From Candidatus Sulfotelmatobacter sp. (GTDB lineage: Bacteria; Acidobacteriota; Terriglobia; Terriglobales; Acidobacteriaceae): a stretch of 62,853 bases of DNA. Shown here one piece after another: positions 7,503-15,956 of the stretch. The translations under genes and the position numbers were made by a program. Within the stretch, counting starts at the first letter, position 1, and every line of letters begins with the position of its first letter. The stretch is from assembly GCA_017883385.1 (NCBI GenBank), contig JADGNQ010000017.1, forward strand, positions 1 to 62,853, written 5' to 3'. Under the pieces are notes generated by a model. That model saw only the letters and a program-made list of their open reading frames with translations, did not search any database and was not told where the DNA came from.

Positions 7503-8978
7503 TCAGTGGCTTAGTGCGATGAGTACCGTCTTGAGCGCTTCATCCTGGTCGGCAAACACCGTTCGCAAATCCAACAGTACTCGACCGTCCTCTACACGGG
7601 CAATGATTGGAGGATCGAAAGTGCGCAGGCGAGCGGACAGTTCGTCAGCGCTAAGGTCCGCGCAGGTCAACGCCAGCAGACGCGTCGGAAGCACCGAAGA
7701 TGGCGCGGCGCCGCCACCGATGACGGACTCACCATCGATGACTTCAACTTTCAATCTTGACGACGAGACCTTGGCGGCAAGAACCTCTGCGCGCCTGCCG
7801 ATCTCCGCTTTCGTGGCCCGCATCATCTTGAGGGTGGGAATGGCATCGTAGTCGCGCTTCACGTACCCAAGAAGCGTGGCCTCCAGCGCGGCGTAGGTGA
7901 GCTTGTCCACTCGCAGGGCGCGGAACAGAGAGTTGGCTCGCATGCGCGCGACCAGATCGGTGCGGCCGCTAATCAATCCAGCTTGCGGGCCGCCGAGCAG
8001 CTTGTCGCCGCTGTAGGTGACCACGTCGACTCCAGCACGCAGGCTGTCGAGCACGCTGGGTTCGGCGTCGATGCCGAAACTCTGCAAGTCCACCAGCGAG
8101 CCGCTGCCCAGATCTTCCATCAATGGCAAGCCGCGCTTGCGCCCAAGCATCACAAGTTCGGCAGTGGAGGCCTGCTCAGTGAAGCCGGTGATCTCGAAAT
8201 TCGAGCGATGAACCCGCAGCAACAGGTGCGTGCGTTCGTTGATGGCTTGCTCGTAGTCGTTGACCCGCGTGCGATTCGTGGTTCCCACTTCGCGCAGAGT
8301 CGCGCCCGACTTTGCCATGACGTCAGGAATGCGGAACGAGCCACCGATCTCAACCAATTCTCCTCGGGAGACGATCACCTCGCCACCCTCGGCCAGCGTG
8401 TTCAGCGTCAATAACACTGCGGCAGCGTTATTGTTTACGACGATTGTGGAAACTGTGGCGGGACCTTCCGCCGGGCTTTGCCCGGCCCCGACAGCCGAGG
8501 CGGCTGTCGCCACATGAGCAGATGTTGCGCCAGCAGAAAGCAGCTGGCGGAAAAGGCGATCGACGTGGACGTCCCGTTTTCCGCGGACTCCGGCTTCAAT
8601 CTCAAACTCGAGATTGGAATAGCCTCCCGCAGTTTCGTGGATGTGCGCCAGTGCGGCCTCGGCCAGCGGTGCGCGCCCAAGATTGGTGTGCAGGATGACT
8701 CCGGTCGCATTGATCAGCGGGCGCAATGAGTAGCTGAGCGCTTGGCGAAGGCGTTCTTCAATCGCGCCGCACACGCCACGCAACGCAAGCTGAAGCGCGG
8801 ATGACTCCAGCAGACCAGAGGCAACTTCTGCTCTCAGCCGGGCCACGACAGTGCGTGCCGCATCGGTGACGGCGGCAGTTCCATGAGCGGCCGCAAGCGA
8901 AGCCACTTCGGGCAGACGCAGTAATTCGTCCACCGAGGGCAACTCGCGAAAAAGCTCAGACTTCGCCGTGCTCTTCAT
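7503..8978 (-). CDS. selA: L-seryl-tRNA(Sec) selenium transferase carrying an in-frame palindromic insert
   Basis: PLP enzyme that converts seryl-tRNA(Sec) to selenocysteinyl-tRNA(Sec). Family landmarks are clear: LINATGVILHTNLGRAPL, VVNNNAAAVLLTLN, EVGTTNRT, and the PLP lysine in YSGDKLLGGPQAG (Lys326). At 491 residues it is slightly longer than the usual ~460. Residues about 155-177, between GATSA and TIVVNNNAAAV, have no counterpart in the E. coli enzyme and are encoded by a palindromic repeat. No selB, selD or tRNA-Sec is in the window. Function is probably retained because the insert lies in a variable loop, but this is inferred. Confidence 0.93.
   Translation of the reverse strand: MKSTAKSELFRELPSVDELLRLPEVASLAAAHGTAAVTDAARTVVARLRAEVASGLLESSALQLALRGVCGAIEERLRQALSYSLRPLINATGVILHTNLGRAPLAEAALAHIHETAGGYSNLEFEIEAGVRGKRDVHVDRLFRQLLSAGATSAHVATAASAVGAGQSPAEGPATVSTIVVNNNAAAVLLTLNTLAEGGEVIVSRGELVEIGGSFRIPDVMAKSGATLREVGTTNRTRVNDYEQAINERTHLLLRVHRSNFEITGFTEQASTAELVMLGRKRGLPLMEDLGSGSLVDLQSFGIDAEPSVLDSLRAGVDVVTYSGDKLLGGPQAGLISGRTDLVARMRANSLFRALRVDKLTYAALEATLLGYVKRDYDAIPTLKMMRATKAEIGRRAEVLAAKVSSSRLKVEVIDGESVIGGGAAPSSVLPTRLLALTCADLSADELSARLRTFDPPIIARVEDGRVLLDLRTVFADQDEALKTVLIALSH
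8456..8515 (-). repeat. Palindromic repeat (family B) inside selA
   Basis: Read on the coding strand the element begins CATGTGGCGACAGCC and contains a perfect hairpin GACAGCCG-AGG/CCT-CGGCTGTC (8490-8508). It then has a second small palindrome CCGGGCAAAGCCCGG (8471-8485). The same order of blocks occurs in the spacer at 31358-31420 (TGTGGGGACAGCC, then a GAGCAAAGCTC-type hairpin), so this is the same family. It keeps the selA frame open and adds about 23 residues. Confidence 0.75.
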
Positions 8979-9039
8979 TCGGTAATTCGCTCACGGGGAT
9001 TATCCCATGAAATCGCCAAAACGCCCGGCGCCGTGCGCG

Positions 9040-9444
9040 CTACAGTGTGTGCATGTACGCGAGCAGATCCTGTATATCCTGCGGGCTCAGGGTCTGGCTG
9101 TAGGCAGGCATTTCGTTGCGTCCGCGGCCGATGATTTCGCTCACTCGCTCGTCATTGGCGGGCAGCCCGCTGAGAGAAAGATATTTGTTCTGGAAGACTC
9201 CCTTAAGGCCGGGGCCCTTCTTGCCGCGCTTGGAGTATGGCTCGTGGCAGCGGTCGCAATGGGAGTCATATATCCTGCGGCCGGCCGACTGTTGCGAGTT
9301 GAGGCCAAGTTCCGCGTCCGACTTGCGGCGTTCGACGTCGCAACCGGAGACCATCGCCAGCAGCGGAAACAGCACTCCGAACAAGATTCCAGCACGGCGA
9401 TTCCTCAGCACCTGCACCATTGAACCACTGTCTTTTGATCGCAT
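9040..9444 (-). CDS. Class I cytochrome c lipoprotein
   Basis: Small exported haem protein of 134 residues. The N-terminal hydrophobic stretch ends in the lipobox VSGC (Cys35), so it is probably lipid-anchored after export. The haem motif CDRCH lies near residue 61-65, and the distal methionine is probably in RNEMPAYSQ. It resembles mono-haem class I c cytochromes that shuttle electrons to oxidases, but the partner is not visible here. GAGGAAGG just before the ATG supports this start over the internal ATG eight codons later. It is transcribed away from DUF488. Confidence 0.87.
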   Translation of the reverse strand: MRSKDSGSMVQVLRNRRAGILFGVLFPLLAMVSGCDVERRKSDAELGLNSQQSAGRRIYDSHCDRCHEPYSKRGKKGPGLKGVFQNKYLSLSGLPANDERVSEIIGRGRNEMPAYSQTLSPQDIQDLLAYMHTL

Positions 9445-9518
9445 GAACCTTCCTCGAGGCTACGCCGTACGCAGCGCTGCAAGCCGCTTTACAATGATAG
9501 AGCAAAGCGACAAGAGCC

Positions 9519-9950
9519 ATGGCAACTGCAATCAAGAGAGTGTACGAACCAGCATCTCGCGCGGATGGAGCGCGCGTGCTGGTGGACCGTCTGTGGCCGC
9601 GCGGTCTCACCAAGACCCGCGCCGGGGTCGACGAATGGCTGCGCGACCTGGCGCCTTCCGACGAACTGCGCCGCTGGTACCATGCCCGGCCCGATCATTG
9701 GGCAGACTTCCGCAAGAAGTATTTAAAGGAATTGTGGGAACCGGAAGCCGAGGACGCGCTACGGCGGCTCTATCATCTTGCCCACAAACGAAAGCGGGTC
9801 ACCCTGCTCTTTGCCTCAAAAAACGAGACCCACAATAACGCGGTCGTTCTCAAGGAACTGCTGGACGGAATGCGAAAGCCTCCCACGGGCACGGGACCCG
9901 GCGCTATCCACGCCATGCGCAAACGCGAAGCCGCGGTAAGGCGCAGATAG
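9519..9950 (+). CDS. DUF488 family protein
   Basis: 143-residue protein of the DUF488 family, recognised by IKRVYEPASRADGARVLVDR, LWPRGLTK and the later TLLFASKNETHNNAVVL. The family is widespread in bacteria and its biochemical role is unsettled. It is convergent with nothing and lies 46 bases upstream of folP on the same strand, so it might share a transcript with folP. The C-terminal 20 residues are basic and poorly conserved. Confidence 0.85.
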   Translation: MATAIKRVYEPASRADGARVLVDRLWPRGLTKTRAGVDEWLRDLAPSDELRRWYHARPDHWADFRKKYLKELWEPEAEDALRRLYHLAHKRKRVTLLFASKNETHNNAVVLKELLDGMRKPPTGTGPGAIHAMRKREAAVRRR

Positions 9951-9996
9951 CCGCGTTCTCCAGCCGTCCTTTCTCTTCATTTAGAATCGGTGCGGC

Positions 9997-10956
9997 ATGA
10001 GGCCAGTTTTCCAATGGAACCTGGGTGCGCGCGCGCTGGAACTGGGCAAGCGCACGCTCATCATGGGAGTCGTCAACGTCACGCCCGATTCATTTTCAGA
10101 CGGCGGACAGTTTCTCGATCGCGACAAGGCGATCGAGCACGCGGAGCGACTGCTGGATGAAGGCGCCGACATCCTCGACATCGGCGGCGAATCCACACGT
10201 CCCGGCGCGAAGGTTGACGCGGGCATTCCGAAGCCGGCAGACGCGAAGGTGGGAGAAGCCAAGAAGAGTACGGCCGCGAATCTCAGATCTGCTGCGATCG
10301 CACCCGCCGTCAACGCTGAAGAAGAACTCAAGCGCGTGCTTCCGGTCATCGCCGAACTGAAGAAGAAACATCCGACCGCAGTGCTCTCCGTCGATACATA
10401 CAAAGCGGCGGTAGCCCGCGCCGCGGTGGCCGCCGGCGCCGAGATCGTGAACGATGTCAGCGGATTCCGTTGGGATCCGCAAATGGCGAAGGCCGTTGCC
10501 GATCTCAAATGCGGCGCGGTCCTGATGCACATGCGCGGACGCCCCGAGGAGTGGCGTACATTGCCGCCGCCGGGCGACATCGTGCTGCTGGTGAAACGCG
10601 AACTGAAGGACTGGGCGGAGAAGGCCGTACTGGCGGGAGTGCGCCGCGAGCGGATTGTGCTGGATCCCGGCTTTGGATTCGGAAAGAGCTTCGATGAAAA
10701 CTACCCGTTGCTGGGGCGCTTCAGCGAATTGCAGGCGGCAGGATTTCCCCTGCTGGCGGGCACGTCGCGGAAGTCCTTCATTGGCCGCACCCTGGCCAGG
10801 GACGGCCAGGATGCTCCACCTGAAGCGCGTCTTTACGGAACTCTGGCCACGCAAGTGGCGCTGATCCTGAAGGGCGCGCACATCGTGCGCACTCACGATG
10901 TGAAAGCGGCGGTAGAAGCCGCACGCGTGGCGGACGCGATTCTGCAGGCGCGGTAG
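9997..10956 (+). CDS. folP: Dihydropteroate synthase
   Basis: Condenses 6-hydroxymethyl-dihydropterin pyrophosphate with p-aminobenzoate in folate synthesis; the sulfonamide target. Signatures present: IMGVVNVTPDSFSDGG, DIGGESTRPGA, IVNDVSGF, LDPGFGFGKSFDENY and GTSRKSFIG. After STRPGA, where the family usually runs straight into a short EEEL helix, there is an extra stretch of about 30 residues (VDAGIPKPADAK through APAV), rich in Ala and Lys. It is in frame and lies in the loop-2 region, so the enzyme is probably active. No folate partner gene is adjacent. Confidence 0.94.
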   Translation: MRPVFQWNLGARALELGKRTLIMGVVNVTPDSFSDGGQFLDRDKAIEHAERLLDEGADILDIGGESTRPGAKVDAGIPKPADAKVGEAKKSTAANLRSAAIAPAVNAEEELKRVLPVIAELKKKHPTAVLSVDTYKAAVARAAVAAGAEIVNDVSGFRWDPQMAKAVADLKCGAVLMHMRGRPEEWRTLPPPGDIVLLVKRELKDWAEKAVLAGVRRERIVLDPGFGFGKSFDENYPLLGRFSELQAAGFPLLAGTSRKSFIGRTLARDGQDAPPEARLYGTLATQVALILKGAHIVRTHDVKAAVEAARVADAILQAR

Positions 10957-11113
10957 GCCAGGCTTTCCCCCCAGGAAAAAGTTGGGGGCGCCGTTTTCAC
11001 TACGCGCAAGAGGCAAGATAGCGCGACAAATGCACCCGAGCGCTACCCTGCAGCAACGCCCTACACTAGAGTGACGTTCTCGCGTCTCCGTTCCGCCTAC
11101 AGCTTTTGTTCTG

Positions 11114-12496
11114 ATGGATGATTTAACCAGACTCTCGCAGGCCCCTCGCGTAACCGTTCGTCGAACTGGAGCGCCCAATCCCGAGGGTACCTGCGTCGTC
11201 TACTGGATGCAGCGTGCGCAACGTGGCATTGACAATCCAGCGCTGGATACGGCCCTGGAAGCCGCTAACGCACTGGGTAGGCCCGTGGTGGTTTTTCTTG
11301 CGCCCGTGCCGTTCTATCCGAATGCCAATCTAAGGCACTACCGCTTTCTCACGGAGGGCATTCCTGATATTGCTGCTGCTCTCGCCAAGAGAAAGATCGG
11401 CTTCGTCCTTCGTCGCTTTCCCGAGCACAGCCTGCTCCGATTCTGCGATGAAGTGAAGCCCGCACTGGTCATCGGGGACGAGAATCCCATGCGCGAACCC
11501 GAGGGCTGGCGCCAGACTGCGGCGAAGAAGTTAAATATCCCGCTCTGGACTGTCGACGCTGACGTCATCGTTCCCTCGAAGCTTCTGGGAAAGGCGCAGT
11601 ACGCGGCGCACATCATCCGCCCTCGCCTGCAGGCACAACTGGAACAGTTCCTCATCCCATCCCGCAATCCACACGCGGAAGTCCCGTGGAAGAAGCCTGC
11701 GCGAGTGGCATCGCTCGATCCCGGCTTCGATGTCACTGAAGGCTGGCAACTCGATCGCTCGGTTTCTCCGGTCTCAAGCTGGCAAGGTGGGAGTGCCGAA
11801 GCGCTCCGTCTGCTTGAGGATTTCATCCGGCACAAGTTGCGTGGCTATGGCACCCAGCGCAACAAGCCGGAAATCGACCACACCAGCCGATTGTCGCCCT
11901 ACTTGCACTTCGGGCATATCAGTCCCATTACCGTTGCGCTCGCCGTGGAAATGGCCGACGCGCCCAGGGCCGACAAAGAAGCGTTCCTGAACCAGATCAT
12001 CACCTGGCGCGAGCTGGCCGTTAATCTGGTGCGATTCAACCCCGACTACGACAGCTTCGAGTGCGGAGAACCGTGGGCGCACCGCTCGCTCGCCAAACAC
12101 GCGAAGGATCTCCGTCCCGTCCTCTACACCGAAGAGCAGTTGGAGCACGCCGAGACGCACGACCAGCTGTGGAATGCCGCACAGATACAGATGGTCTCTA
12201 CCGGATGGATGCACAACTATGTGCGCATGTATTGGGCGAAGAAAATTCTGGAATGGACCCGCTCGCCCGCGGAAGCGCACCGCATTGCTGTGCACCTCAA
12301 CGACAAATACGAACTCGACGGACGCGACCCCAACGGCTACGCCGGGATCGCATGGGCGATTATGGGGAAATTTGATCGTCCGTGGTTCGAGCGCTCCATC
12401 TTCGGGCAGATTCGTTACATGTCAGGCGAGAGCACGGGCAGGAAATTCGACAGCAAGAAGTACATTCATCAGAATCGGTCACGGGTTTTATTCTAA
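11114..12496 (+). CDS. phr: Class II deoxyribodipyrimidine photolyase
   Basis: Light-driven repair of cyclobutane pyrimidine dimers using FADH. Class II features are clear: VVYWMQRAQRGIDNPALD near residue 34 and the C-terminal YELDGRDPNGYAGIAW followed by DRPWFERSIFGQIRYM, plus the WRELAVNLVRFNP and WMHNYVRMYWAKKIL helices around the FAD site. Length 460 aa is normal. Class II enzymes are found in many bacteria as well as plants and animals. It is convergent with the phosphatase gene downstream, only about 40 bases away. Confidence 0.93.
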   Translation: MDDLTRLSQAPRVTVRRTGAPNPEGTCVVYWMQRAQRGIDNPALDTALEAANALGRPVVVFLAPVPFYPNANLRHYRFLTEGIPDIAAALAKRKIGFVLRRFPEHSLLRFCDEVKPALVIGDENPMREPEGWRQTAAKKLNIPLWTVDADVIVPSKLLGKAQYAAHIIRPRLQAQLEQFLIPSRNPHAEVPWKKPARVASLDPGFDVTEGWQLDRSVSPVSSWQGGSAEALRLLEDFIRHKLRGYGTQRNKPEIDHTSRLSPYLHFGHISPITVALAVEMADAPRADKEAFLNQIITWRELAVNLVRFNPDYDSFECGEPWAHRSLAKHAKDLRPVLYTEEQLEHAETHDQLWNAAQIQMVSTGWMHNYVRMYWAKKILEWTRSPAEAHRIAVHLNDKYELDGRDPNGYAGIAWAIMGKFDRPWFERSIFGQIRYMSGESTGRKFDSKKYIHQNRSRVLF

Positions 12497-12538
12497 GAGA
12501 CACGCGTGGGATCTCCGGCCGGAACCCGCGTTCGCGGC

Positions 12539-12994
12539 TCATTGTCGCGCTGTTCGTTGTGCGCGCCGAATGACATCTCCAAGAGGAACGCAGTTCCGAA
12601 CCTCTTTTACGTGCGCGAGCGCCTGCTCAAGCGGCCAGTCCAAGCACCAGTGCAGGTAAGCCGCTGCAACGGTGGGCGACCGGTTTACGCCTGCCGTGCA
12701 GTGGAGGTATACCCTGTGGCCAGCGCTGAGCAGGTCATCAAGTGCCTTTACACACTTGGGCAGTTGGTACTTGAGGTCGAGGGCGTCAAAGTCTGTCACC
12801 GGCACGTTCTTGAAGGCCAGACTCACGGACTGAGCGGCAGATTCCTCCCATCCGGGTTCGCGTTGCGGCAAGTCTTCAGGTGTCTGCAAGCTGAGAATCG
12901 CGGTGACGCCCTGTGACTTCAGGTAGTCGAAGTCCGCCCGATCGTCAGGGTACGGACCGACCCACAATTCCGGAGTGACAGGGGCACATCTCAT
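12539..12994 (-). CDS. Dual-specificity/tyrosine protein phosphatase family protein
   Basis: About 151-residue cysteine phosphatase. The signature loop HCTAGVNRSPT supplies the nucleophilic cysteine and phosphate-binding arginine (C-x5-R), and the general-acid region DFDALDL lies upstream. It is a single DSP domain with no export signal, so it is probably cytosolic. The substrate is unknown; candidates include phosphoproteins of the two Ser/Thr kinases at 21-25 kb, but nothing links them directly. An upstream TTG or GTG could extend the N-terminus by up to seven residues; neither choice has a good ribosome-binding site. Confidence 0.82.
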   Translation of the reverse strand: MRCAPVTPELWVGPYPDDRADFDYLKSQGVTAILSLQTPEDLPQREPGWEESAAQSVSLAFKNVPVTDFDALDLKYQLPKCVKALDDLLSAGHRVYLHCTAGVNRSPTVAAAYLHWCLDWPLEQALAHVKEVRNCVPLGDVIRRAQRTARQ

Positions 12995-13039
12995 ATCTGG
13001 CACCCAATCAAGCAACCGTCGGGAAACAACCCCGTCGAA

Positions 13040-13489
13040 TCAGAAAGCTTTCGCCGAATCCAGCAGGATGGTGACCGGGCCCTCATTCACCAGTTCCACC
13101 TGCATCATTTCCCGGAAGCGGCCGGTTTCGCAGCGCAGGCCCGCGTCTTGGATGCGCTGCACAAAGAACTCGTAGAGCTGTCGGGCGTGATCCGGCGACG
13201 CGGCGTCATCGAACGACGGACGCTTGCCGTGGCGCACATCTCCGTACAGGGTGAACTGCGAGATCGCGAGCACACTGCCGCCAACGTCCAACAGGCTGCG
13301 GTTCATCTTTCCATCTTCGTCTTCAAAGATCCGCAGGCCGGAAATTTTTTCGGCCAGATAAATGGCGTCAGACTCAGTGTCACCCTGTCCCACGGCCAGC
13401 AAAACCAGCAACCCCAAACCGATTTCGCCGCTGGTCCATCCGTTGATGGTCACTTTGGCGCGGCTTACGCGCTGCACGACGGCACGCAT
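13040..13489 (-). CDS. dtd: D-aminoacyl-tRNA deacylase
   Basis: Removes D-amino acids (and glycine) mischarged on tRNA. The 149-residue DTD fold is complete: [15 protein letters not shown] at the start, the [17 protein letters not shown] catalytic-site motif in the middle, and the [15 protein letters not shown] motif near the end, which contributes the cross-subunit Gly-Pro. It lies 17 bases downstream of the small exported NTF2-like gene on the same strand. Confidence 0.97.
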   Translation of the reverse strand: MRAVVQRVSRAKVTINGWTSGEIGLGLLVLLAVGQGDTESDAIYLAEKISGLRIFEDEDGKMNRSLLDVGGSVLAISQFTLYGDVRHGKRPSFDDAASPDHARQLYEFFVQRIQDAGLRCETGRFREMMQVELVNEGPVTILLDSAKAF

Positions 13490-13506
13490 GCGAATCCTCT
13501 GGCCCC

Positions 13507-13944
13507 TCAGTGACCTGCTTCGGTCACCATTGATTCATGCCCAGCCATACACTGCCAGCGCCCTTCGCGGTACACGTAAACATCGGTGAAGCGCACTTTG
13601 GCAACGGTCTTTCCCTGCGCGTCCACGGCTGCGGCCAACCCGCGGATGTAGCCAAAGTCGCCTTGCACATGCGCATGCAGGTCCGACAGTTCGTGATGGA
13701 CGGCGCGGTGCTCCGCGGCCTTGGCCAGGGTGGTGGCGCGATCGGTGAGCTTGCCATCGGGACCGGCATCTTCGAATTCATCCGCCAGAATGCAGCCTAG
13801 CGCCGCCGTGTCACTCTGCTCCAGAGATCGGGCCCAGGTCTGCTCGATCTGCACCAGGGCGTTTCCATCTTTCGCCTGGCCCGTGGGACACGGCACCGCA
13901 TACGCCAGCGGACAGAGTAGTAGCATCCACAACGCAGATTTCAT
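13507..13944 (-). CDS. Exported NTF2-like (DUF4440/SnoaL-type) protein
   Basis: About 145 residues with a signal peptide ([19 protein letters not shown]) followed by an NTF2-like fold: [13 protein letters not shown] helix, [14 protein letters not shown], and the C-terminal strand pattern [22 protein letters not shown]. Members are small cone-shaped proteins with varied or unknown ligands. The ATG chosen has GGAG seven bases upstream; a GTG four codons earlier is less likely. Two more exported NTF2-like proteins occur at 39.4 and 54.2 kb, but they are only distantly similar. Confidence 0.78.
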   Translation of the reverse strand: MKSALWMLLLCPLAYAVPCPTGQAKDGNALVQIEQTWARSLEQSDTAALGCILADEFEDAGPDGKLTDRATTLAKAAEHRAVHHELSDLHAHVQGDFGYIRGLAAAVDAQGKTVAKVRFTDVYVYREGRWQCMAGHESMVTEAGH

Positions 13945-14011
13945 GGTGTGCTCCAAGTCAGCAATCCGTCTCGACGATGGCCGAACGACTCATCATAACC
14001 TGTCTCCACGT

Positions 14012-14041
14012 TTGACCCCGGCAACCGCCAGCCGTTAGGAT
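14012..14041 (+). promoter_or_regulatory. Candidate sigma-70 promoter for acpP-fabF
   Basis: TTGACC and TAGGAT are separated by 18 bases about 230 bases upstream of acpP. This would give a leader of roughly 220 bases. The rest of the 326-base gap shows no gene. Alternative -10-like TACACT boxes occur at about 14100 and 14124 without a good -35. Confidence 0.4.
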
Positions 14042-14270
14042 TTAAGAGTGCAATCCCAATTCGACAGAGGCTTTGCCGGAAGTGGCAGGGCCCTTCCTTT
14101 ACACTAATTCATCGGGACAATTACACTACACAGCTCGCCTTTTTCCGTGTTGCAGTGCGTACGAAGTACAGCTGTGGAAGGCCAGGAACCCGATCCAGCA
14201 AGAATTGAGGGCTGCGATAGCGCAACCAAAGAACCGAATTCAAATCTAATCGAGGCAAACGAGGAGAAAC

Positions 14271-14516
14271 ATGGCAGCCGTAGACGAGAAGGTAAAGCAG
14301 ATCATTGTGGAGCAGTTGGGAGTGGACGAGGGCGAAGTCACATCCAGCGCATCATTCGTGGATGACCTGGGCGCGGATTCGCTGGACACCGTCGAACTGG
14401 TCATGGCCTTTGAAGAAGCCTTCGACATCGAGATCCCCGACGAAGACGCCGAGAAGATCCGCACCGTGCAGGACGCGGTTGACTACATCGGCAAACACGC
14501 GAAGGCGGGGAAATAG
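14271..14516 (+). CDS. acpP: Acyl carrier protein
   Basis: 81-residue acidic helical protein that carries growing acyl chains in fatty acid synthesis. The phosphopantetheine serine is in [18 protein letters not shown] (Ser37), and [19 protein letters not shown] forms the last helices. A strong ribosome-binding site (GAGGAG) precedes the ATG. Its stop codon directly abuts the TTG start of fabF, so the pair is an operon, the standard acpP-fabF arrangement. acpS at 7.1 kb should activate it. Confidence 0.98.
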   Translation: MAAVDEKVKQIIVEQLGVDEGEVTSSASFVDDLGADSLDTVELVMAFEEAFDIEIPDEDAEKIRTVQDAVDYIGKHAKAGK

Positions 14517-15755
14517 TTGGGACGCAGGGTCGTAGTTACGGGTCTCGGGTTGATCTGTGGCGTGGGCAATTCCACCGACGTGGTGTGGAAAGCCCTGCTT
14601 GCGGGCAAGAGCGGTGTCGCGCGCATCACCAGATTCGACCCCACTGCCTTTGCTTGCCAGATTGCCGCCGAGGTAAAGAATTTCGACCCGCTGAATTTCA
14701 TCGAGAAGAAAGAAGTCAAGAAGATGGGACGCTTCATTCATGTGGCGATTGCCGCCGCCGATGAAGCGATAAAGATGTCGGGCCTGAAGATTACGCCGGA
14801 GAACGACGAGCGCGTCGGCGTTCACATCGGGTCGGGCATCGGCGGATTCGACATCATCGAGCGCGAACATGCTGCACTTGTTGAAGGCGGGCCGCGCAAG
14901 ATTTCTCCCTTCTTCATTCCGGCCGCCATCATCAATCTTGCGGCCGGGCAGGTTTCGATGCGCCACGGGGCCAAGGGGCCGAACGAAGCCACCGCCACGG
15001 CCTGCACCACCAGCGCGCATTCCATCGGAGATTCCTTTCGCATCATCCAGCACAACGATGCCGATGTGATGATTGCAGGCGGCACTGAGGCGGCGATCAC
15101 TCCCATGGGTGTTGGCGGGTTCGCCGCCATGCGCGCGTTGTCTACCCGCAACGACGAACCGGAGAGAGCCAGCCGACCTTGGGACAAGGACCGCGACGGT
15201 TTCGTGATCGGCGAAGGCGCCGGCATCATGATCCTGGAAGAGCTGGAATTCGCACGGAAGCGCGGTGCCACCATCCTGGCCGAGATTGCCGGGTACGGCA
15301 TGAGCGGCGACGCCTACCACATGACCCAGCCTGCGCCAGAGCATGAGGGTGGCTTCCGCGTCATGCGCAATGCCGTGCGCGATGCCGGCGTCACGCCCGA
15401 CGTGGTCGGCTACGTCAATGCCCACGGCACATCCACACCGATCGGCGACGCGCTTGAGGCGCACGCCATCCGCAACTTTTTTGGACAGCGCAAGGTTCCC
15501 GTGAGCTCAACCAAGTCGATGACGGGTCATCTGCTGGGCGGGGCGGGCGGACTGGAAGCCGGCATCACCGTGCTGGCGCTGCGCGACCAGATCCTGCCCC
15601 CGACCGTCAACCTAGAGAATCCGGAACCCGATACCGCAGGCATGGATCTGGTTCCCAACCACGCCCGCAAGGCCGAGATCGAATACGCGATGTCGAACTC
15701 TTTCGGCTTCGGCGGCACCAACGGGGCCCTGCTGTTCCGGCGGTGGAGCGAGTAG
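14517..15755 (+). CDS. fabF: 3-oxoacyl-ACP synthase II
   Basis: Elongating beta-ketoacyl-ACP synthase. The catalytic Cys-His-His triad is present: ATACTTSAHSIGD (Cys), NAHGTSTPIGDALE (His) and KSMTGHLLGGAGG (His). Length 412 aa is normal. It starts with TTG immediately after the acpP stop codon (TAGTTG, no spacer), so translation is probably coupled to acpP; the TTG start fits the expected MGRRVVVTGLG N-terminus and there is no better upstream codon. Confidence 0.97.
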   Translation: MGRRVVVTGLGLICGVGNSTDVVWKALLAGKSGVARITRFDPTAFACQIAAEVKNFDPLNFIEKKEVKKMGRFIHVAIAAADEAIKMSGLKITPENDERVGVHIGSGIGGFDIIEREHAALVEGGPRKISPFFIPAAIINLAAGQVSMRHGAKGPNEATATACTTSAHSIGDSFRIIQHNDADVMIAGGTEAAITPMGVGGFAAMRALSTRNDEPERASRPWDKDRDGFVIGEGAGIMILEELEFARKRGATILAEIAGYGMSGDAYHMTQPAPEHEGGFRVMRNAVRDAGVTPDVVGYVNAHGTSTPIGDALEAHAIRNFFGQRKVPVSSTKSMTGHLLGGAGGLEAGITVLALRDQILPPTVNLENPEPDTAGMDLVPNHARKAEIEYAMSNSFGFGGTNGALLFRRWSE

Positions 15756-15956
15756 AGTTCCGTCAAGCTGCAATGTGTGCGCGCCGGCCTCCCCGAACTC
15801 CCTCAAATCAAAGGTAGATGCGTGCGTAATGTCCTTTCTCACGCAGCCCTGAAAAAGTAATGATACTTCTGTGTTCCCTATGTTGGTCCTTTGTGCCTTT
15901 CCAAGCGCAGCGCGGGCATCCACAATGGATTTCGAAAGTGGATTCTTCCCCAATCT

